Below, piece by piece: positions 1 through 7,575 of a DNA stretch of 14,114 nt. The DNA comes from Actinomycetes bacterium. GTDB lineage: Bacteria > Actinomycetota > Acidimicrobiia > Acidimicrobiales > UBA8190. A program made the translations under genes and the position numbers. Where the stretch lies: assembly GCA_021798135.1 (NCBI GenBank), contig JAJZYI010000046.1, positions 1 to 14,114 on the forward strand. Reading direction: 5' to 3'. A model generated the notes under the pieces. The model worked only from the letters and a program-made list of their open reading frames with translations. It did no database searches and had not been told where the DNA came from. Positions within the stretch are counted from its first letter, which is position 1. Every line of letters begins with the position of its first letter.

Positions 1-1203
1 GCGTCGTCCGGCTCGAAGGCGCCGGCTCGGCTCGGGCCCGCCGCCCGCGGGGCAGCCGGGCTCCTCGACCTGGTGGCGGTCCAGCGCCTCGACGGCGCCG
101 GCACCGTGGTCGCCGCCGGCGAGCTCCCGCTGCCCGTGGCGGCGCGGGACCGTGCCGTCGCCGCCCACCTGGCGGGCACCTGGCTCCGCACCGAGCAGGT
201 CAGGGGGGCGCCCTACCGGGTCATCACCGTGGCCACGCCCCGCGGTGCGCTGCAGCTCGCCGAGGGCCTCGGCCAGGTGGACGGCACCCTGGCGGGGCTC
301 CGCTGGCGCCTGGTCCTGCTGGCCCTGGCCGTGATCGCCGCTGCCGCCGCCGTCGGCTGGCTGGTCGCTCGCCGGATCACTGCGCCGCTGGCCGCCCTGA
401 GCGCCGTCGCCGACGACGTGGCCGGTGCCGGCTCCCTCGACGCCGCCGAACCGGCCGCCTCCGGCGCGCTCGCCACCGCGGCGGAGGGGTCCGACGAGGT
501 GGGCCGCCTGGCGCGCGCCCTGCGGTCGATGCTGGGCGCGCTGGCTCGCGGCCGCGAGCAGCAGCGGCAGCTGGTGCACGACGCCGGGCACGAGCTGCGC
601 ACCCCGCTCACGAGCCTCCGGGCCAACGTCGACCTGCTGCGCCGCCACGGCTCGGCGCTGCCGGAGGACACCGTCAGGCGCGTCCTCCAGGACCTCGACG
701 CCGAGCTCACCGGGTTGACCAACCTGGTCGACGAGGTGATCGAGCTGGCCACCGACAGCCGGGTGGCCGAACCCGTCGAGCCCGTCCGGATCGACGGCGT
801 GGTGGCTGCGGTCGCCGAGCGCGCCCGGTCCCGGTGGGGCCGTGAGGTGGTGGTCGACGCCGAGCCGTGGGTGGTGCTGGGCGGCTGCCGGTCGATCGAG
901 CGGGCCGTGTCGAACCTGGTCGACAACGCGGCCAAGTTCAGCCCGCCAGCGAGCCCGATCGAGGTCACGGCCCGTCGCGGGTCGGTCGTGGTCCGCGACC
1001 ACGGCCCGGGCATCGCCGAGCACGACCTCCCCCGCGTCTTCGACCGCTTCTACCGGGCCGAGGCGGTCAGGAACCTGCCCGGTTCCGGCCTGGGGCTGTC
1101 GATCGTGGCGCAGGTGGCGGCCGCCCACGGTGGCGCCGTCTCCGCCCGCAACCACCCGGGCGGGGGGGCCGAGCTCGCCCTGCGCCTGCCGCCGTCCGCC
1201 TGA
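1..1203 (+). CDS. Sensor histidine kinase, 5'-truncated by window edge
   Basis: This is the C-terminal part of a membrane sensor histidine kinase that would autophosphorylate on His and pass phosphate to a response regulator, which is not in the window. The frame is open from base 1, and the residues before the first GTG (73) read as the end of an extracytoplasmic sensor domain, so the true start lies outside. A membrane segment at about 310-370 ends in a HAMP-like linker. The H-box HELRTPL has its His codon at 589. The N-box (NLVDNAAKF) starts at 913, the G1 box (DHGPGI) at 997, an F-box (FDRFYRAE) follows, and the G2 box (GSGLGL) begins at 1081. All catalytic motifs are intact. The layout resembles MprB-type actinobacterial kinases, where a response-regulator gene usually lies just upstream. 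The stop is 48 bp from the stop of the convergent next gene. Confidence 0.93.
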   Translation, partial: ASSGSKAPARLGPAARGAAGLLDLVAVQRLDGAGTVVAAGELPLPVAARDRAVAAHLAGTWLRTEQVRGAPYRVITVATPRGALQLAEGLGQVDGTLAGLRWRLVLLALAVIAAAAAVGWLVARRITAPLAALSAVADDVAGAGSLDAAEPAASGALATAAEGSDEVGRLARALRSMLGALARGREQQRQLVHDAGHELRTPLTSLRANVDLLRRHGSALPEDTVRRVLQDLDAELTGLTNLVDEVIELATDSRVAEPVEPVRIDGVVAAVAERARSRWGREVVVDAEPWVVLGGCRSIERAVSNLVDNAAKFSPPASPIEVTARRGSVVVRDHGPGIAEHDLPRVFDRFYRAEAVRNLPGSGLGLSIVAQVAAAHGGAVSARNHPGGGAELALRLPPSA

Positions 1204-1251
1204 GGCTGGTGGCGGGGCCGCCGGCCGGGGTGCCTGTGCCGGGGGTGGCAG

Positions 1252-2268
1252 TCAGGCGTCGGTCGGCGCGACCCGCACGGTCGCTTCCCACACCGGCGGC
1301 CCCGCGGTCACGTCGATCGTGCCGCCTGCGGCGTCGACCAACCCGCTCAGGGCGCTCGTGTCGGGGCCGGGGGCGCCGGGCAGGGTCTGGACCGTCACGC
1401 GGACCTCCGCCGGACCGCACACGGTCACGGCGAGCTCCTCGCCGGTGCGGGCCAGGCAGCGGAGCAGCTCCCCGGTGAGACGGCTGACCCGCGCCGCGAC
1501 GGCAGGGTCGACATAGCCGGCGTCGGCGACGTCGAGCCGGCTGGGCGTGCCCACGACCTCGCGGATGAGCTCCAGCTCGACGGCGAGGGCGGCGCCCACC
1601 GTCCCGTCCCACGGGACGGGCAGCGCTGCCGACGGCCCGGCGATCTCGCGCCACTCGCGCTCGAGGCGGACGCGCTCGAGCTCCCACAGCGCCGCCAGGG
1701 CCCCGGCGCCCGGCGCCGAACCACCCGCTCCGCCGTCACCCTGCGCCGGGGCGCCGGCTGCTGCCGCGCCGCTGGCCGCGACGTCCCGCGGGCCTCGCGC
1801 GGACGAGCTGGCTGCCTCGGCCGCCCGGGTCTCGGCGGTCGAGGCCCGGTGCTCGGCATCGGCTGCCCTGGCGTCGGCGGCCGCGGCGTCCAGCGCTGCC
1901 TGCTCGGCCCGTCCCATGGCCTCGTCGGCGCGGGCTTCGGCGGCCGCGGCGTCCAGCGCTGCCTGCTCGGCCCGTCCCATGGCCTCGTCGGCGCGGGCTT
2001 CGGCGGCCGCAGCGCGTCCGTCGGCCTCGGCGGCACGCTCGGTGGCGCGAGCAGCGTCCTGCTCGGCGCGAGCGGCGCGGTCGTCAGCGGCGTGCACGGC
2101 GGCCTGCAACGCCCCGCGCTCCGTGCCGGCCTCGTCGAGCGCGGCTCGCAGGTCGTCGGCGCGCGCCCGCTCGCCGGCGAGGGTCCCGGCGCTGCGCCGC
2201 CCGAGCACGGCGGCCGCTGCCACGGCGACGGCCGCGACCGCGACGGCGACGGCGGCGAGGACGGTCAT
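1252..2268 (-). CDS. Membrane-anchored coiled-coil protein with degenerate kinase-like C-terminus
   Basis: This 338-residue protein has no assignable function. Residues 2-22 are one hydrophobic Ala/Val segment, a probable membrane anchor. Residues about 30-155 are an Ala/Glu/Arg-rich coiled coil made of EARADEA-like repeats, including a perfect 21-residue duplication. A Gly/Ala linker follows. The globular C-terminus (about 185-338) starts with an amphipathic helix (WELERVRLEREW). It ends in a strand pattern (AGGTIDV, then ATVRVAP) resembling the end of a histidine-kinase ATPase fold, but no H-box, N-box or glycine-rich boxes are visible. I infer a kinase-related, catalytically dead or scaffolding domain; that fold guess is weak. 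The ATG lies 7 nt after a TACGGT box, which fits leaderless transcription and this start. It converges on the upstream histidine kinase, so a role with that kinase is possible but unproven. Confidence 0.85.
   Translation of the reverse strand: MTVLAAVAVAVAAVAVAAAAVLGRRSAGTLAGERARADDLRAALDEAGTERGALQAAVHAADDRAARAEQDAARATERAAEADGRAAAAEARADEAMGRAEQAALDAAAAEARADEAMGRAEQAALDAAAADARAADAEHRASTAETRAAEAASSSARGPRDVAASGAAAAGAPAQGDGGAGGSAPGAGALAALWELERVRLEREWREIAGPSAALPVPWDGTVGAALAVELELIREVVGTPSRLDVADAGYVDPAVAARVSRLTGELLRCLARTGEELAVTVCGPAEVRVTVQTLPGAPGPDTSALSGLVDAAGGTIDVTAGPPVWEATVRVAPTDA
1874..1999 (-). repeat. Perfect 63-bp tandem duplication inside a coding region
   Basis: Bases 1874-1936 and 1937-1999 are identical, and the match continues about 11 bases into 2000-2010. 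The unit encodes 21 residues (core ARADEAMGRAEQAALDA), which is exactly three heptads, so the duplication lengthens the coiled coil without shifting reading frame or heptad register. Full identity, including third positions, suggests a recent slippage or recombination event. Confidence 0.95.
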
Positions 2269-2275
2269 CGCCGCG

Positions 2276-2281
2276 ACCGTA
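2276..2281 (-). promoter_or_regulatory. Candidate -10 box (TACGGT) of a leaderless gene
   Basis: On the minus strand TACGGT fits the actinobacterial TANNNT -10 pattern and is followed by 7 nt and then the ATG at 2268. Transcription would begin at or next to the start codon. No Shine-Dalgarno-like sequence precedes this ATG, and no clear -35 box is seen. Confidence 0.5.
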
Positions 2282-2343
2282 GCGGCTGTGGGCGGCAGGG
2301 TCGCCCCGTGCCGTGGTGGCGCCCGTCGCCAGCGGTCGGCGCG

Positions 2344-2805
2344 TCAGGAACCCAGGTCGAACCGGTAGACGTTGGTGTCGCGTCGGGCGAAGCCGACCCG
2401 CTGGTAGAGCCGGTTGGCCGCCTCCCGCGACGGGCGCGACGTCAGGTCCACGGTGCGGGCCCCGGCCTGCCGGGCCCGCTCGATCGCCGCGGCCGACAGG
2501 GCGGCACCCACCCCGGCCCCACGAGCCGCCTCGTCGACGACGACGTCCTCGATCCACGCCCGGACTCCCGTGGGCACGTGGAAGACGGCCAGAGTCAGGC
2601 TGCCGACCACCCGCCCGCCCAGGCGGGCGACGAAGAGCGAGGTGGCGGGGTCGTCGACGACGGCGGCCAGGTCGTCGGCGGTGAGCGGCGGCGCCGAGGA
2701 CGACAGCTGCGGCAGCAGCGCCGCCATGGCGGTGACGAGCTCGGCGTCGACCCCTGTCGCCTCGGAGATCGCGACGTCGGCGGTCGGCGGCCCGGTCGGT
2801 GGCAC
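2344..2805 (-). CDS. GNAT family N-acetyltransferase
   Basis: This 153-residue protein is of the usual length for a single-domain GNAT acetyltransferase, which moves an acetyl group from acetyl-CoA to an amine; the substrate cannot be told from the sequence. Motif A is clear: strand IEDVVVDEAARGAGVG (residues 85-100) holds the R-x-x-G-x-G pyrophosphate-binding loop RGAGVG. Motif B is ANRLYQRVGF (130-139), with the tyrosine common in this family. I chose the GTG at 2805 because a TACGCT box lies exactly 6 nt before it, giving a leaderless start, and because the frame upstream turns into Arg/Pro-rich non-protein-like sequence. The gene lies between two other leftward genes with gaps of 75 bp and about 158 bp, so it is probably transcribed on its own. 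Confidence 0.88.
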   Translation of the reverse strand: MPPTGPPTADVAISEATGVDAELVTAMAALLPQLSSSAPPLTADDLAAVVDDPATSLFVARLGGRVVGSLTLAVFHVPTGVRAWIEDVVVDEAARGAGVGAALSAAAIERARQAGARTVDLTSRPSREAANRLYQRVGFARRDTNVYRFDLGS

Positions 2806-2811
2806 CGGGCC

Positions 2812-2817
2812 AGCGTA
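2812..2817 (-). promoter_or_regulatory. Candidate -10 box (TACGCT) of the GNAT gene
   Basis: Minus-strand TACGCT matches TANNNT and is followed by 6 nt and then GTG at 2805, the spacing expected when the transcript starts on the first base of the start codon. There is no purine-rich ribosome binding site here, and no -35 box is evident. Confidence 0.5.
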
Positions 2818-2963
2818 GTGGCGCCCGGTGGGCCCTGCGGGAGCCGCCGCCTTCCGCGCCGACGGCCTGCGGGCGGGTGGCCGCGCCGAGGCGGGCGCGG
2901 TGGCGCGCCGGCGGCGGCCCGGGTGGGTGAGGGGAGAGAGGTCCCGGGCCGCGGCCGGCGCGA

Positions 2964-3128
2964 TCATGCGGCGGGGCGGCGCTCCCGTCCGCAGACCTGG
3001 CGGAGCCGCTCGTCGAGCTCGTCGAGGGCCCGCCGGAGATCCTGGAGCTCGTCCAGTGCGTTGCGGGCTGCGCCGCCCGCCGACAGGTGGGGCAGCCGTG
3101 ATGCGAGCGAGCGAGGTGCGCGGTCCAC
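2964..3128 (-). CDS. Small helical protein of unknown function (54 aa)
   Basis: I do not recognise this 54-residue protein. Its central part (ARNALDELQDLRRALDELDE, about residues 21-40) is strongly helical, with leucines at heptad-like spacing, so a short coiled coil or helical hairpin is likely. One Cys lies near the end in a basic tail. The start is supported by a strong ribosome binding site (GGAGG, then 5 nt, then GTG). About 83% of codons end in G or C, a little below the large genes around it but consistent with coding. A longer version reaching up to 3299 is open, but it is rich in Arg/Ser/His and lacks the codon bias. The small size and coiled coil could suit a protein-protein adaptor, but this is only inference. 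Confidence 0.6.
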   Translation of the reverse strand: MDRAPRSLASRLPHLSAGGAARNALDELQDLRRALDELDERLRQVCGRERRPAA

Positions 3129-3398
3129 GGTGCCCTCCCGGCCGGTCGACCGCCGCCAGGTGGCGCGGTGCCGGCACCCGTTACCGTACGGAGCCCATGT
3201 GTCCGATGGGTCGCGGATGTGTGAACGGTGCGAGAACGATCGCTGGCGCCGCGCATCGTTGGCAGGGCTGCCCACCGCACACGCGGGTCGCTGGGTCACC
3301 GCCCGCCGCGGGTCGAGGCCGTGGGCAGTGGCCCGCCGCTCACCGGGGTCGCGCCGTCGCGGCTCGCGTCCCGCTGCCGGGGCGGACGTCCGCGCCGC
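3129..3398. other. Intergenic region upstream of the 54-aa gene
   Basis: No convincing gene is seen here. It is locally less GC-rich around 3180-3245. On the minus strand a TACGGT box at 3183-3188 would give a leader of roughly 45-50 nt before the GTG at 3128. TTCACA (3220-3225) is -35-like but is 31 nt upstream of that -10, so the two do not pair well. A 12-bp palindrome, GGTGCCGGCACC, lies at 3167-3178, in what would be the early leader of the 54-aa gene. Confidence 0.35.
3134..3138 (-). promoter_or_regulatory. Ribosome binding site GGAGG deciding the 54-aa start
   Basis: Minus-strand GGGAGGG is followed by a short spacer and GTG at 3128. The GGAGG core is 5 nt from the start codon, a near-ideal Shine-Dalgarno arrangement that contrasts with the leaderless genes nearby. 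Confidence 0.65.
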
Positions 3399-5645
3399 TC
3401 AGCCGGTCGCCGCCGGCCGGGAGCCCGAGCCGGCGCCTGCCGCGGCAGCGACGCAGCGGGCGACGGTCGCCGGTGGCGACGTCAGCGGCCTGCAGGCGAG
3501 CACCGCGGTGCTCGGGACGCGCCAGGGCCGCGGGTCGCTCCGGACGCCCGACCAGACGAAGGCGCCGTCCTGGCGCGCCGGCAGCGCGCCGAGGACGACG
3601 GAGAGGAACCCGACGGCGTATGCGGGGGATCCCGCCGTCCCGGTCACCACCACCGTCGTCACCTGCCAGCGGTCGATGGCGCGCCGCAGCGTGGCGACGG
3701 CTCCGGGGGTGGCGAGCGGCGGCGCCGAGTAGCCGGTGAAGGCGCTCAGCATCGCTTCGGCGCTGCCGGGGGCGGGCTTCGGCTGGAACCGGCCGTCGGG
3801 CCCGGGGACGAAGGCGTCGCCGCCCGCCATCACGACGTGCATGCCGGCGATGGCCTGCCACGCGCTCGTCTGCGAGAGGCCCCAGGGCAGGGCCAGGACG
3901 ACCGATCCCGTAGCGAGGTGCGCGCCGGCCGTGGTGTACCAGGTGGGCACCGCCACCGGCCGGGTGGCGTAGGGCAGGTCCGTGACGGCCCCCACGGGTG
4001 CGAGGACGGCTGCGGCCACCGTCAGCCCCGCCGCGGCGGGCAGCGCGCGTCGCGCCAGCGCTCGGCGCCGGGCGACCGACGGCCGGCGGCCGGCGAGGCC
4101 GGTGACGGCCGCGTGGCCCGTGACCTGCGGCGGGGTCCCGGCAGGCGCTGGGGCGGGGTCGCCGCCCGGCGCCGTGCCGGCGGGGCCGTCCGCCTGGGCG
4201 AGCCCCGGCGAGCCGTCCCTCCCCACCCGGCCGGGAGCATTGGCGCGCCCGCCGTGCCCGCGCGCGGTCCGGCTCCGGACGTGCGAGACGAGCCCGTCGA
4301 GCCCCGCCGCGCACACGACGGCGACGAACAGGTCGGTGAGCCCCGCCAGCCGCCCCGGGCTGGCCTCGCTGGCCAGGGGCAGGTGGGCGACCAGCTGCCA
4401 GGGCAGCCACCACTGCGCCGGCGGCATGTGCCGCGCGCCGGTGGCGAACGCTCCCGGCGTGCCGACGAGCGCGGTGCCGAGTGACAGGGCGGCGAGCACG
4501 ACGGCCATGACCGCGCCGAACTGCACCAGCCGGGAGCGGCGGAGCAGCACCACGGTGGTCGCCGCGGCGGCGAGCACCGTCGGCCCCAGGTAGTTCTGAG
4601 CCGGTCCGGCCTTGCCGAAGTAGCCGAACACTCCCGGCTGCAGTGCCTGGCGGGACGCGTCCCTGCCGGTGAGGAGGAAGTCGGCGAGCGTGTTGCCGGT
4701 CTTCGCGATGAAGGGCCACGGCGCGCCGACGGTGTGGCGCGGCCCCTCCAGCGCGTACCAGACCGGGTACGCCAGCAGGGCGACGGCCACGGCGCAGCCG
4801 GTCCCGACGCCCCGCACGGCTGCCGGCACGCGGCGTCGCAGCTCCTCGGGATGCCGGCGTGCCGCCACGGCGACGACGAGGGCGGTGCCGATGACGGCGG
4901 CCAGGGCGGTGAGCACGACCATCTCCGGGCTGACCAGGTACTGCACCGTGGCCAGCACGCCCAGCGCGATGCCGACCGGCACGGGTCGCCGGCGCTGGCG
5001 AACGAGGAGCTCGTCCAGGCACAGCAGCACCAGCGGCGGGATGGCCAGGAACGCCGCCTGCAGGTGGACGTACTGCAGCTCCGAGATCACGAACGGCGAG
5101 AAGCCGTAGAACAGGCCACCCAGCGCCGCGGCAGGCCACCACCGCAGCCAGCGCCGGAGCAGGGCGAAGGCGGCGAGCGCCGAGAGCACCGGGGTGACCA
5201 GCAGCACCAGGTTGACCGTCGCGACCGGGCCGAACGCCCACGTGACCGGGCTCACCGCGACGGCCAGGGCGAGCACGCCGGGGTTGTCGAGCATGTTGAC
5301 GCCGCCCGGGTGGTAGTCGGCGCCGGTGAAGAACGGCAGGTGGCCGTGGCGCAGGGCCTCGGCCGGCGCGGCGAAGAACCACAGGTACTGGCCGGGGTCG
5401 CCGCAGGCGCACAGGAACCTCGAGGACGGGTGGCCCGACCACACCGGCCACCACATGGCGAGCGACAGCGCCAGGTACGCCGCGGCGACCGCGGCGGTCG
5501 CGGCGACCGCAGGCACCCGGTGCCCGGCTCGCCGCCCGGCGGTGGCATGGCGCCCGCCCCCTCGCTGGCGGGTCGCAGGCGGCGCTGCCGGGCCCGTCCC
5601 GGGCGCCGCCACGGTGGCGGCGTGCCCTTCCGCCCCCTGTCGCAT
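3399..5645 (-). CDS. Polytopic membrane protein, GT-C glycosyltransferase type
   Basis: This 748-residue integral membrane protein has about a dozen hydrophobic segments. After a 40-residue basic/Pro-rich cytoplasmic lead comes TM1 (about 44-66), then a conserved external loop with CGDPGQYLWFF (82-91), LPFFTGADYHPGGVN (103-117) and MLDNPGVL. An acidic first loop of this form is typical of GT-C enzymes that transfer sugars from polyprenyl-phosphate donors outside the membrane, so the Asp at 83 is a candidate catalytic residue. Near residues 450-530 is an Arg/Gly/Pro-rich low-complexity cytoplasmic loop. The last ~200 residues form a soluble extracytoplasmic domain (VPTWYTTAGAHL, LALPWGLSQTSAW). 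Donor and acceptor are unknown. The ATG at 5645 is chosen because upstream codons are repeat-derived. A near-consensus -10 (CATGCT) lies 6 nt upstream, possibly leaderless. An unassigned membrane protein of another class remains possible. Confidence 0.82.
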   Translation of the reverse strand: MRQGAEGHAATVAAPGTGPAAPPATRQRGGGRHATAGRRAGHRVPAVAATAAVAAAYLALSLAMWWPVWSGHPSSRFLCACGDPGQYLWFFAAPAEALRHGHLPFFTGADYHPGGVNMLDNPGVLALAVAVSPVTWAFGPVATVNLVLLVTPVLSALAAFALLRRWLRWWPAAALGGLFYGFSPFVISELQYVHLQAAFLAIPPLVLLCLDELLVRQRRRPVPVGIALGVLATVQYLVSPEMVVLTALAAVIGTALVVAVAARRHPEELRRRVPAAVRGVGTGCAVAVALLAYPVWYALEGPRHTVGAPWPFIAKTGNTLADFLLTGRDASRQALQPGVFGYFGKAGPAQNYLGPTVLAAAATTVVLLRRSRLVQFGAVMAVVLAALSLGTALVGTPGAFATGARHMPPAQWWLPWQLVAHLPLASEASPGRLAGLTDLFVAVVCAAGLDGLVSHVRSRTARGHGGRANAPGRVGRDGSPGLAQADGPAGTAPGGDPAPAPAGTPPQVTGHAAVTGLAGRRPSVARRRALARRALPAAAGLTVAAAVLAPVGAVTDLPYATRPVAVPTWYTTAGAHLATGSVVLALPWGLSQTSAWQAIAGMHVVMAGGDAFVPGPDGRFQPKPAPGSAEAMLSAFTGYSAPPLATPGAVATLRRAIDRWQVTTVVVTGTAGSPAYAVGFLSVVLGALPARQDGAFVWSGVRSDPRPWRVPSTAVLACRPLTSPPATVARCVAAAAGAGSGSRPAATG

Positions 5646-5740
5646 GGGGCGAGCATGGCACACCACCGCCGGCACGTCGGCACGCGCCGAGCGTGTCAAC
5701 CGGTGCGGCCTCGCCCGCCGTGATGGCCGCCGGCCTGCAC

Positions 5741-5803
5741 GCGCGGCGGCCGGTGTGTCTGGCGGCGCGGCGGCCGGTGTGTCTGGCGGCGCGGCGGCCG
5801 GTG
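5741..5803. repeat. 24-bp tandem repeat, about 2.6 copies
   Basis: Copies at 5741-5764 and 5765-5788 are identical, and a third (5789-5803) matches for 15 bases. Each contains GCGCGGCGGCCGGTG followed by TGTCTGGCG. The array ends 3 bp before the -35 box of the candidate monooxygenase promoter, a position where activators commonly bind. Confidence 0.9.
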
Positions 5804-5806
5804 GTG

Positions 5807-5835
5807 TTGCCAGGTTCTCGCCGACAGCCCACAAT
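5807..5835 (+). promoter_or_regulatory. Candidate sigma-70-type promoter of the monooxygenase-esterase operon
   Basis: TTGCCA (5807-5812) and CACAAT (5830-5835) are separated by exactly 17 bp. This is a rare A/T-containing stretch in a very GC-rich spacer. Transcription would start near 5842 and leave a leader of about 170 nt before the GTG at 6013. Confidence 0.45.
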
Positions 5836-6012
5836 CAGGGGTGGTCTTGGCGCGTCCCGTGACCTGCGGGGCGGGGCCGGCCGAGCGGGCCGGGACCGGG
5901 GTGGGGAGCAGGCGTGGCTGCACACCGGTCGCGGCCACGGCGTGGGCGCCACGGCCACGACGTTCGGCCCACGAGAGGAGCGGCCGGGGTGCGACGACCG
6001 ACGGGAAGCGGA

Positions 6013-7575
6013 GTGGCCGGCGGGGACGGGCCCGACGCGCCGGAGCCCGACGAGGCGGTGGACGTCGCCATCGTGGGTGCCGGCTTCGGCGGCCTCGGCA
6101 TGGCGGCGCGCCTGCGGCGGGAGGGCACCCGCTCGTTCGTGGTGATCGACGGCGGCGACGGCATCGGCGGGACGTGGCGCGACAACACGTACCCGGGCGC
6201 CGCCTGCGACGTCCCGTCGACCCTCTACTCGTTCTCGTTCTTCCCGTCGACGTGGCCGAGGCGCTTCTCCGGGCAGCGGGACATCCTCGCCTACCTCGAG
6301 CGCCTGGTCGACGAGCACGGGCTCGGCCCCTTCCTGCGCATGGGGGCGCGGGTCGAGCGCATGGACTTCGACGAGGGCAGCGCCCGGTGGCATCTCCGCC
6401 TGGACGACCGCCGCCTGGTCTCGGCCCGTGCCGTCGTGAGCGCGGTGGGCCAGCTCAACCGCCCGGCGGTGCCGGACATCGAGGGCGTGGAGCGGTTCGC
6501 CGGGCCGTCCTGGCACTCCGCCCGATGGGACCACTCGGTGGACCTCGCCGGCAAGCGGGTGGCGGTGGTGGGGACGGGCGCGAGCGCCGTCCAGTTCGTC
6601 CCCGAGGTGGCCAAGGTGGCGGCGCGCACCGTCGTCTTCCAGCGCAGCGCGCCCTACGTCCTGCCCAAGATGGACCGGCCCTACAGCCGCCTGGAGCGGG
6701 CGGTGCACGAGCGGGTCCGCGCCGTCCAGCTGGCGGACCGGCTGCGCGTCTACCTGACCGGCGAGACGCTGGGCCTCGGCATCGTGCGGTCCCGCAGGCT
6801 GCTGGCCGCGTTGACCGCGCTCTGGCGGCGCTCCATGCACGCGCAGGTGGCGGATCCGCAGCTCAGGCTCGCCTGCGAGCCCGACTACGTCATGGGCTGC
6901 AAGCGCGTCCTGTTCTCCAACGACTGGTACCGCACGCTGGCGCGGCCCGACGTCGACCTGGTCACGGACCCAGTTGCCGAGGTGACCGCCACCGGCGTGC
7001 GGACCGTGTCGGGCCGCGAGGAGCAGGTCGACGCCATCATCTTCGGGACCGGCTTCGCCACGTCGGACGTCCTCGCTCCCGTGGAGGTCACGGGCCTCGG
7101 CGGGCGCTCGCTGCGCGAGGAGTGGAGCGACGGCGCGTCGGCGCACCTCGGCGTCACGGTCAGCGGCTACCCGAACCTCTTCCTCCTGTACGGGCCGAAC
7201 ACCAACCTGGGCTCGAACTCGATCGTCTTCATGCTCGAGGCGCAGATCGGCTACGTCCTCGGCGCCCTGCAGGCGCTCGACCGCGAGCGCCTGGCGTGGG
7301 TCGACGTGCGCGCCGACGTGCAGCGCCGCTTCGCCGCGTGGGTCGACGCCACCAGCCGCAGGACCGCGTGGACCTCCGGGTGCCACAGCTGGTACACGAC
7401 CACCGACGGCCGCAACACCAACAACTGGCCCTCGTTCACGTTCGTCTACCGCTGGCGGCTCCGCCGGTTCGACCTGCTCGACCACACCGTCATGCCACTG
7501 CGGGCGAGCCCCCTCGCCACTGCCGCTCCACCGCCCGCCAGCGCCACCTGGGCGACGGCGGCGGGGTCTCGGTGA
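6013..7575 (+). CDS. FAD/NADPH flavin monooxygenase, Baeyer-Villiger type
   Basis: This 520-residue cytoplasmic enzyme should insert one oxygen atom of O2 next to a ketone carbonyl, giving an ester or lactone, using FAD and NADPH. The FAD Rossmann motif GAGFGG starts at residue 22, followed by GGTW and YPGAACDVPS, typical of class B monooxygenases. The Baeyer-Villiger fingerprint FxGxxxHxxxW is present as FAGPSWHSARW (162-172; His168, Trp172). The NADPH Rossmann motif GTGASA starts at 187, and FGTGF and NTNLGSNS complete the family pattern. Length is normal. The start GTG at 6013 follows GGGAAGCGGA and marks where strong G/C third-position bias begins. The stop overlaps the start of the esterase gene, so the two are co-translated. 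The closest known arrangement is mycobacterial mymA with lipR. The natural ketone is unknown. Confidence 0.93.
   Translation: MAGGDGPDAPEPDEAVDVAIVGAGFGGLGMAARLRREGTRSFVVIDGGDGIGGTWRDNTYPGAACDVPSTLYSFSFFPSTWPRRFSGQRDILAYLERLVDEHGLGPFLRMGARVERMDFDEGSARWHLRLDDRRLVSARAVVSAVGQLNRPAVPDIEGVERFAGPSWHSARWDHSVDLAGKRVAVVGTGASAVQFVPEVAKVAARTVVFQRSAPYVLPKMDRPYSRLERAVHERVRAVQLADRLRVYLTGETLGLGIVRSRRLLAALTALWRRSMHAQVADPQLRLACEPDYVMGCKRVLFSNDWYRTLARPDVDLVTDPVAEVTATGVRTVSGREEQVDAIIFGTGFATSDVLAPVEVTGLGGRSLREEWSDGASAHLGVTVSGYPNLFLLYGPNTNLGSNSIVFMLEAQIGYVLGALQALDRERLAWVDVRADVQRRFAAWVDATSRRTAWTSGCHSWYTTTDGRNTNNWPSFTFVYRWRLRRFDLLDHTVMPLRASPLATAAPPPASATWATAAGSR

Larger units (their letters stand above)
5646..6012. 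other. Divergent intergenic region, membrane protein and monooxygenase genes
   Basis: This 367-bp spacer separates the leftward membrane-protein gene from the rightward monooxygenase-esterase operon. It holds a 24-bp tandem repeat (5741-5803), a rightward promoter candidate (5807-5835) and a GC-rich leader of about 170 nt up to the GTG at 6013. A perfect TTGACA occurs on the minus strand at 5694-5699 but has no matching -10. An in-frame GTG at 5914 with a good GGGGAG site could extend the monooxygenase by 33 residues. About a third of those codons end in A or T, against almost none after 6013, so I treat it as leader. Confidence 0.6.

Noticed and set aside
1849..3732. 627-codon rightward frame across three leftward genes
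   Set aside because: Gly/Arg-rich product opposite a coiled-coil protein and a clear GNAT enzyme; no motifs.
5694..5699. Perfect TTGACA on the minus strand as a -35 box
   Set aside because: No TANNNT-like -10 occurs 16-19 bp downstream on that strand.
5646..5834. N-terminal extension of the membrane protein to 5834
   Set aside because: It would start at TTG, and much of it is translated 24-bp repeat and Arg-rich sequence. The ATG at 5645 fits the family better.
5914..6012. Upstream GTG start for the monooxygenase with a good GGGGAG site
   Set aside because: The added 33 codons are Arg-rich and about a third end in A or T, unlike the rest of the gene. Kept only as an alternative.
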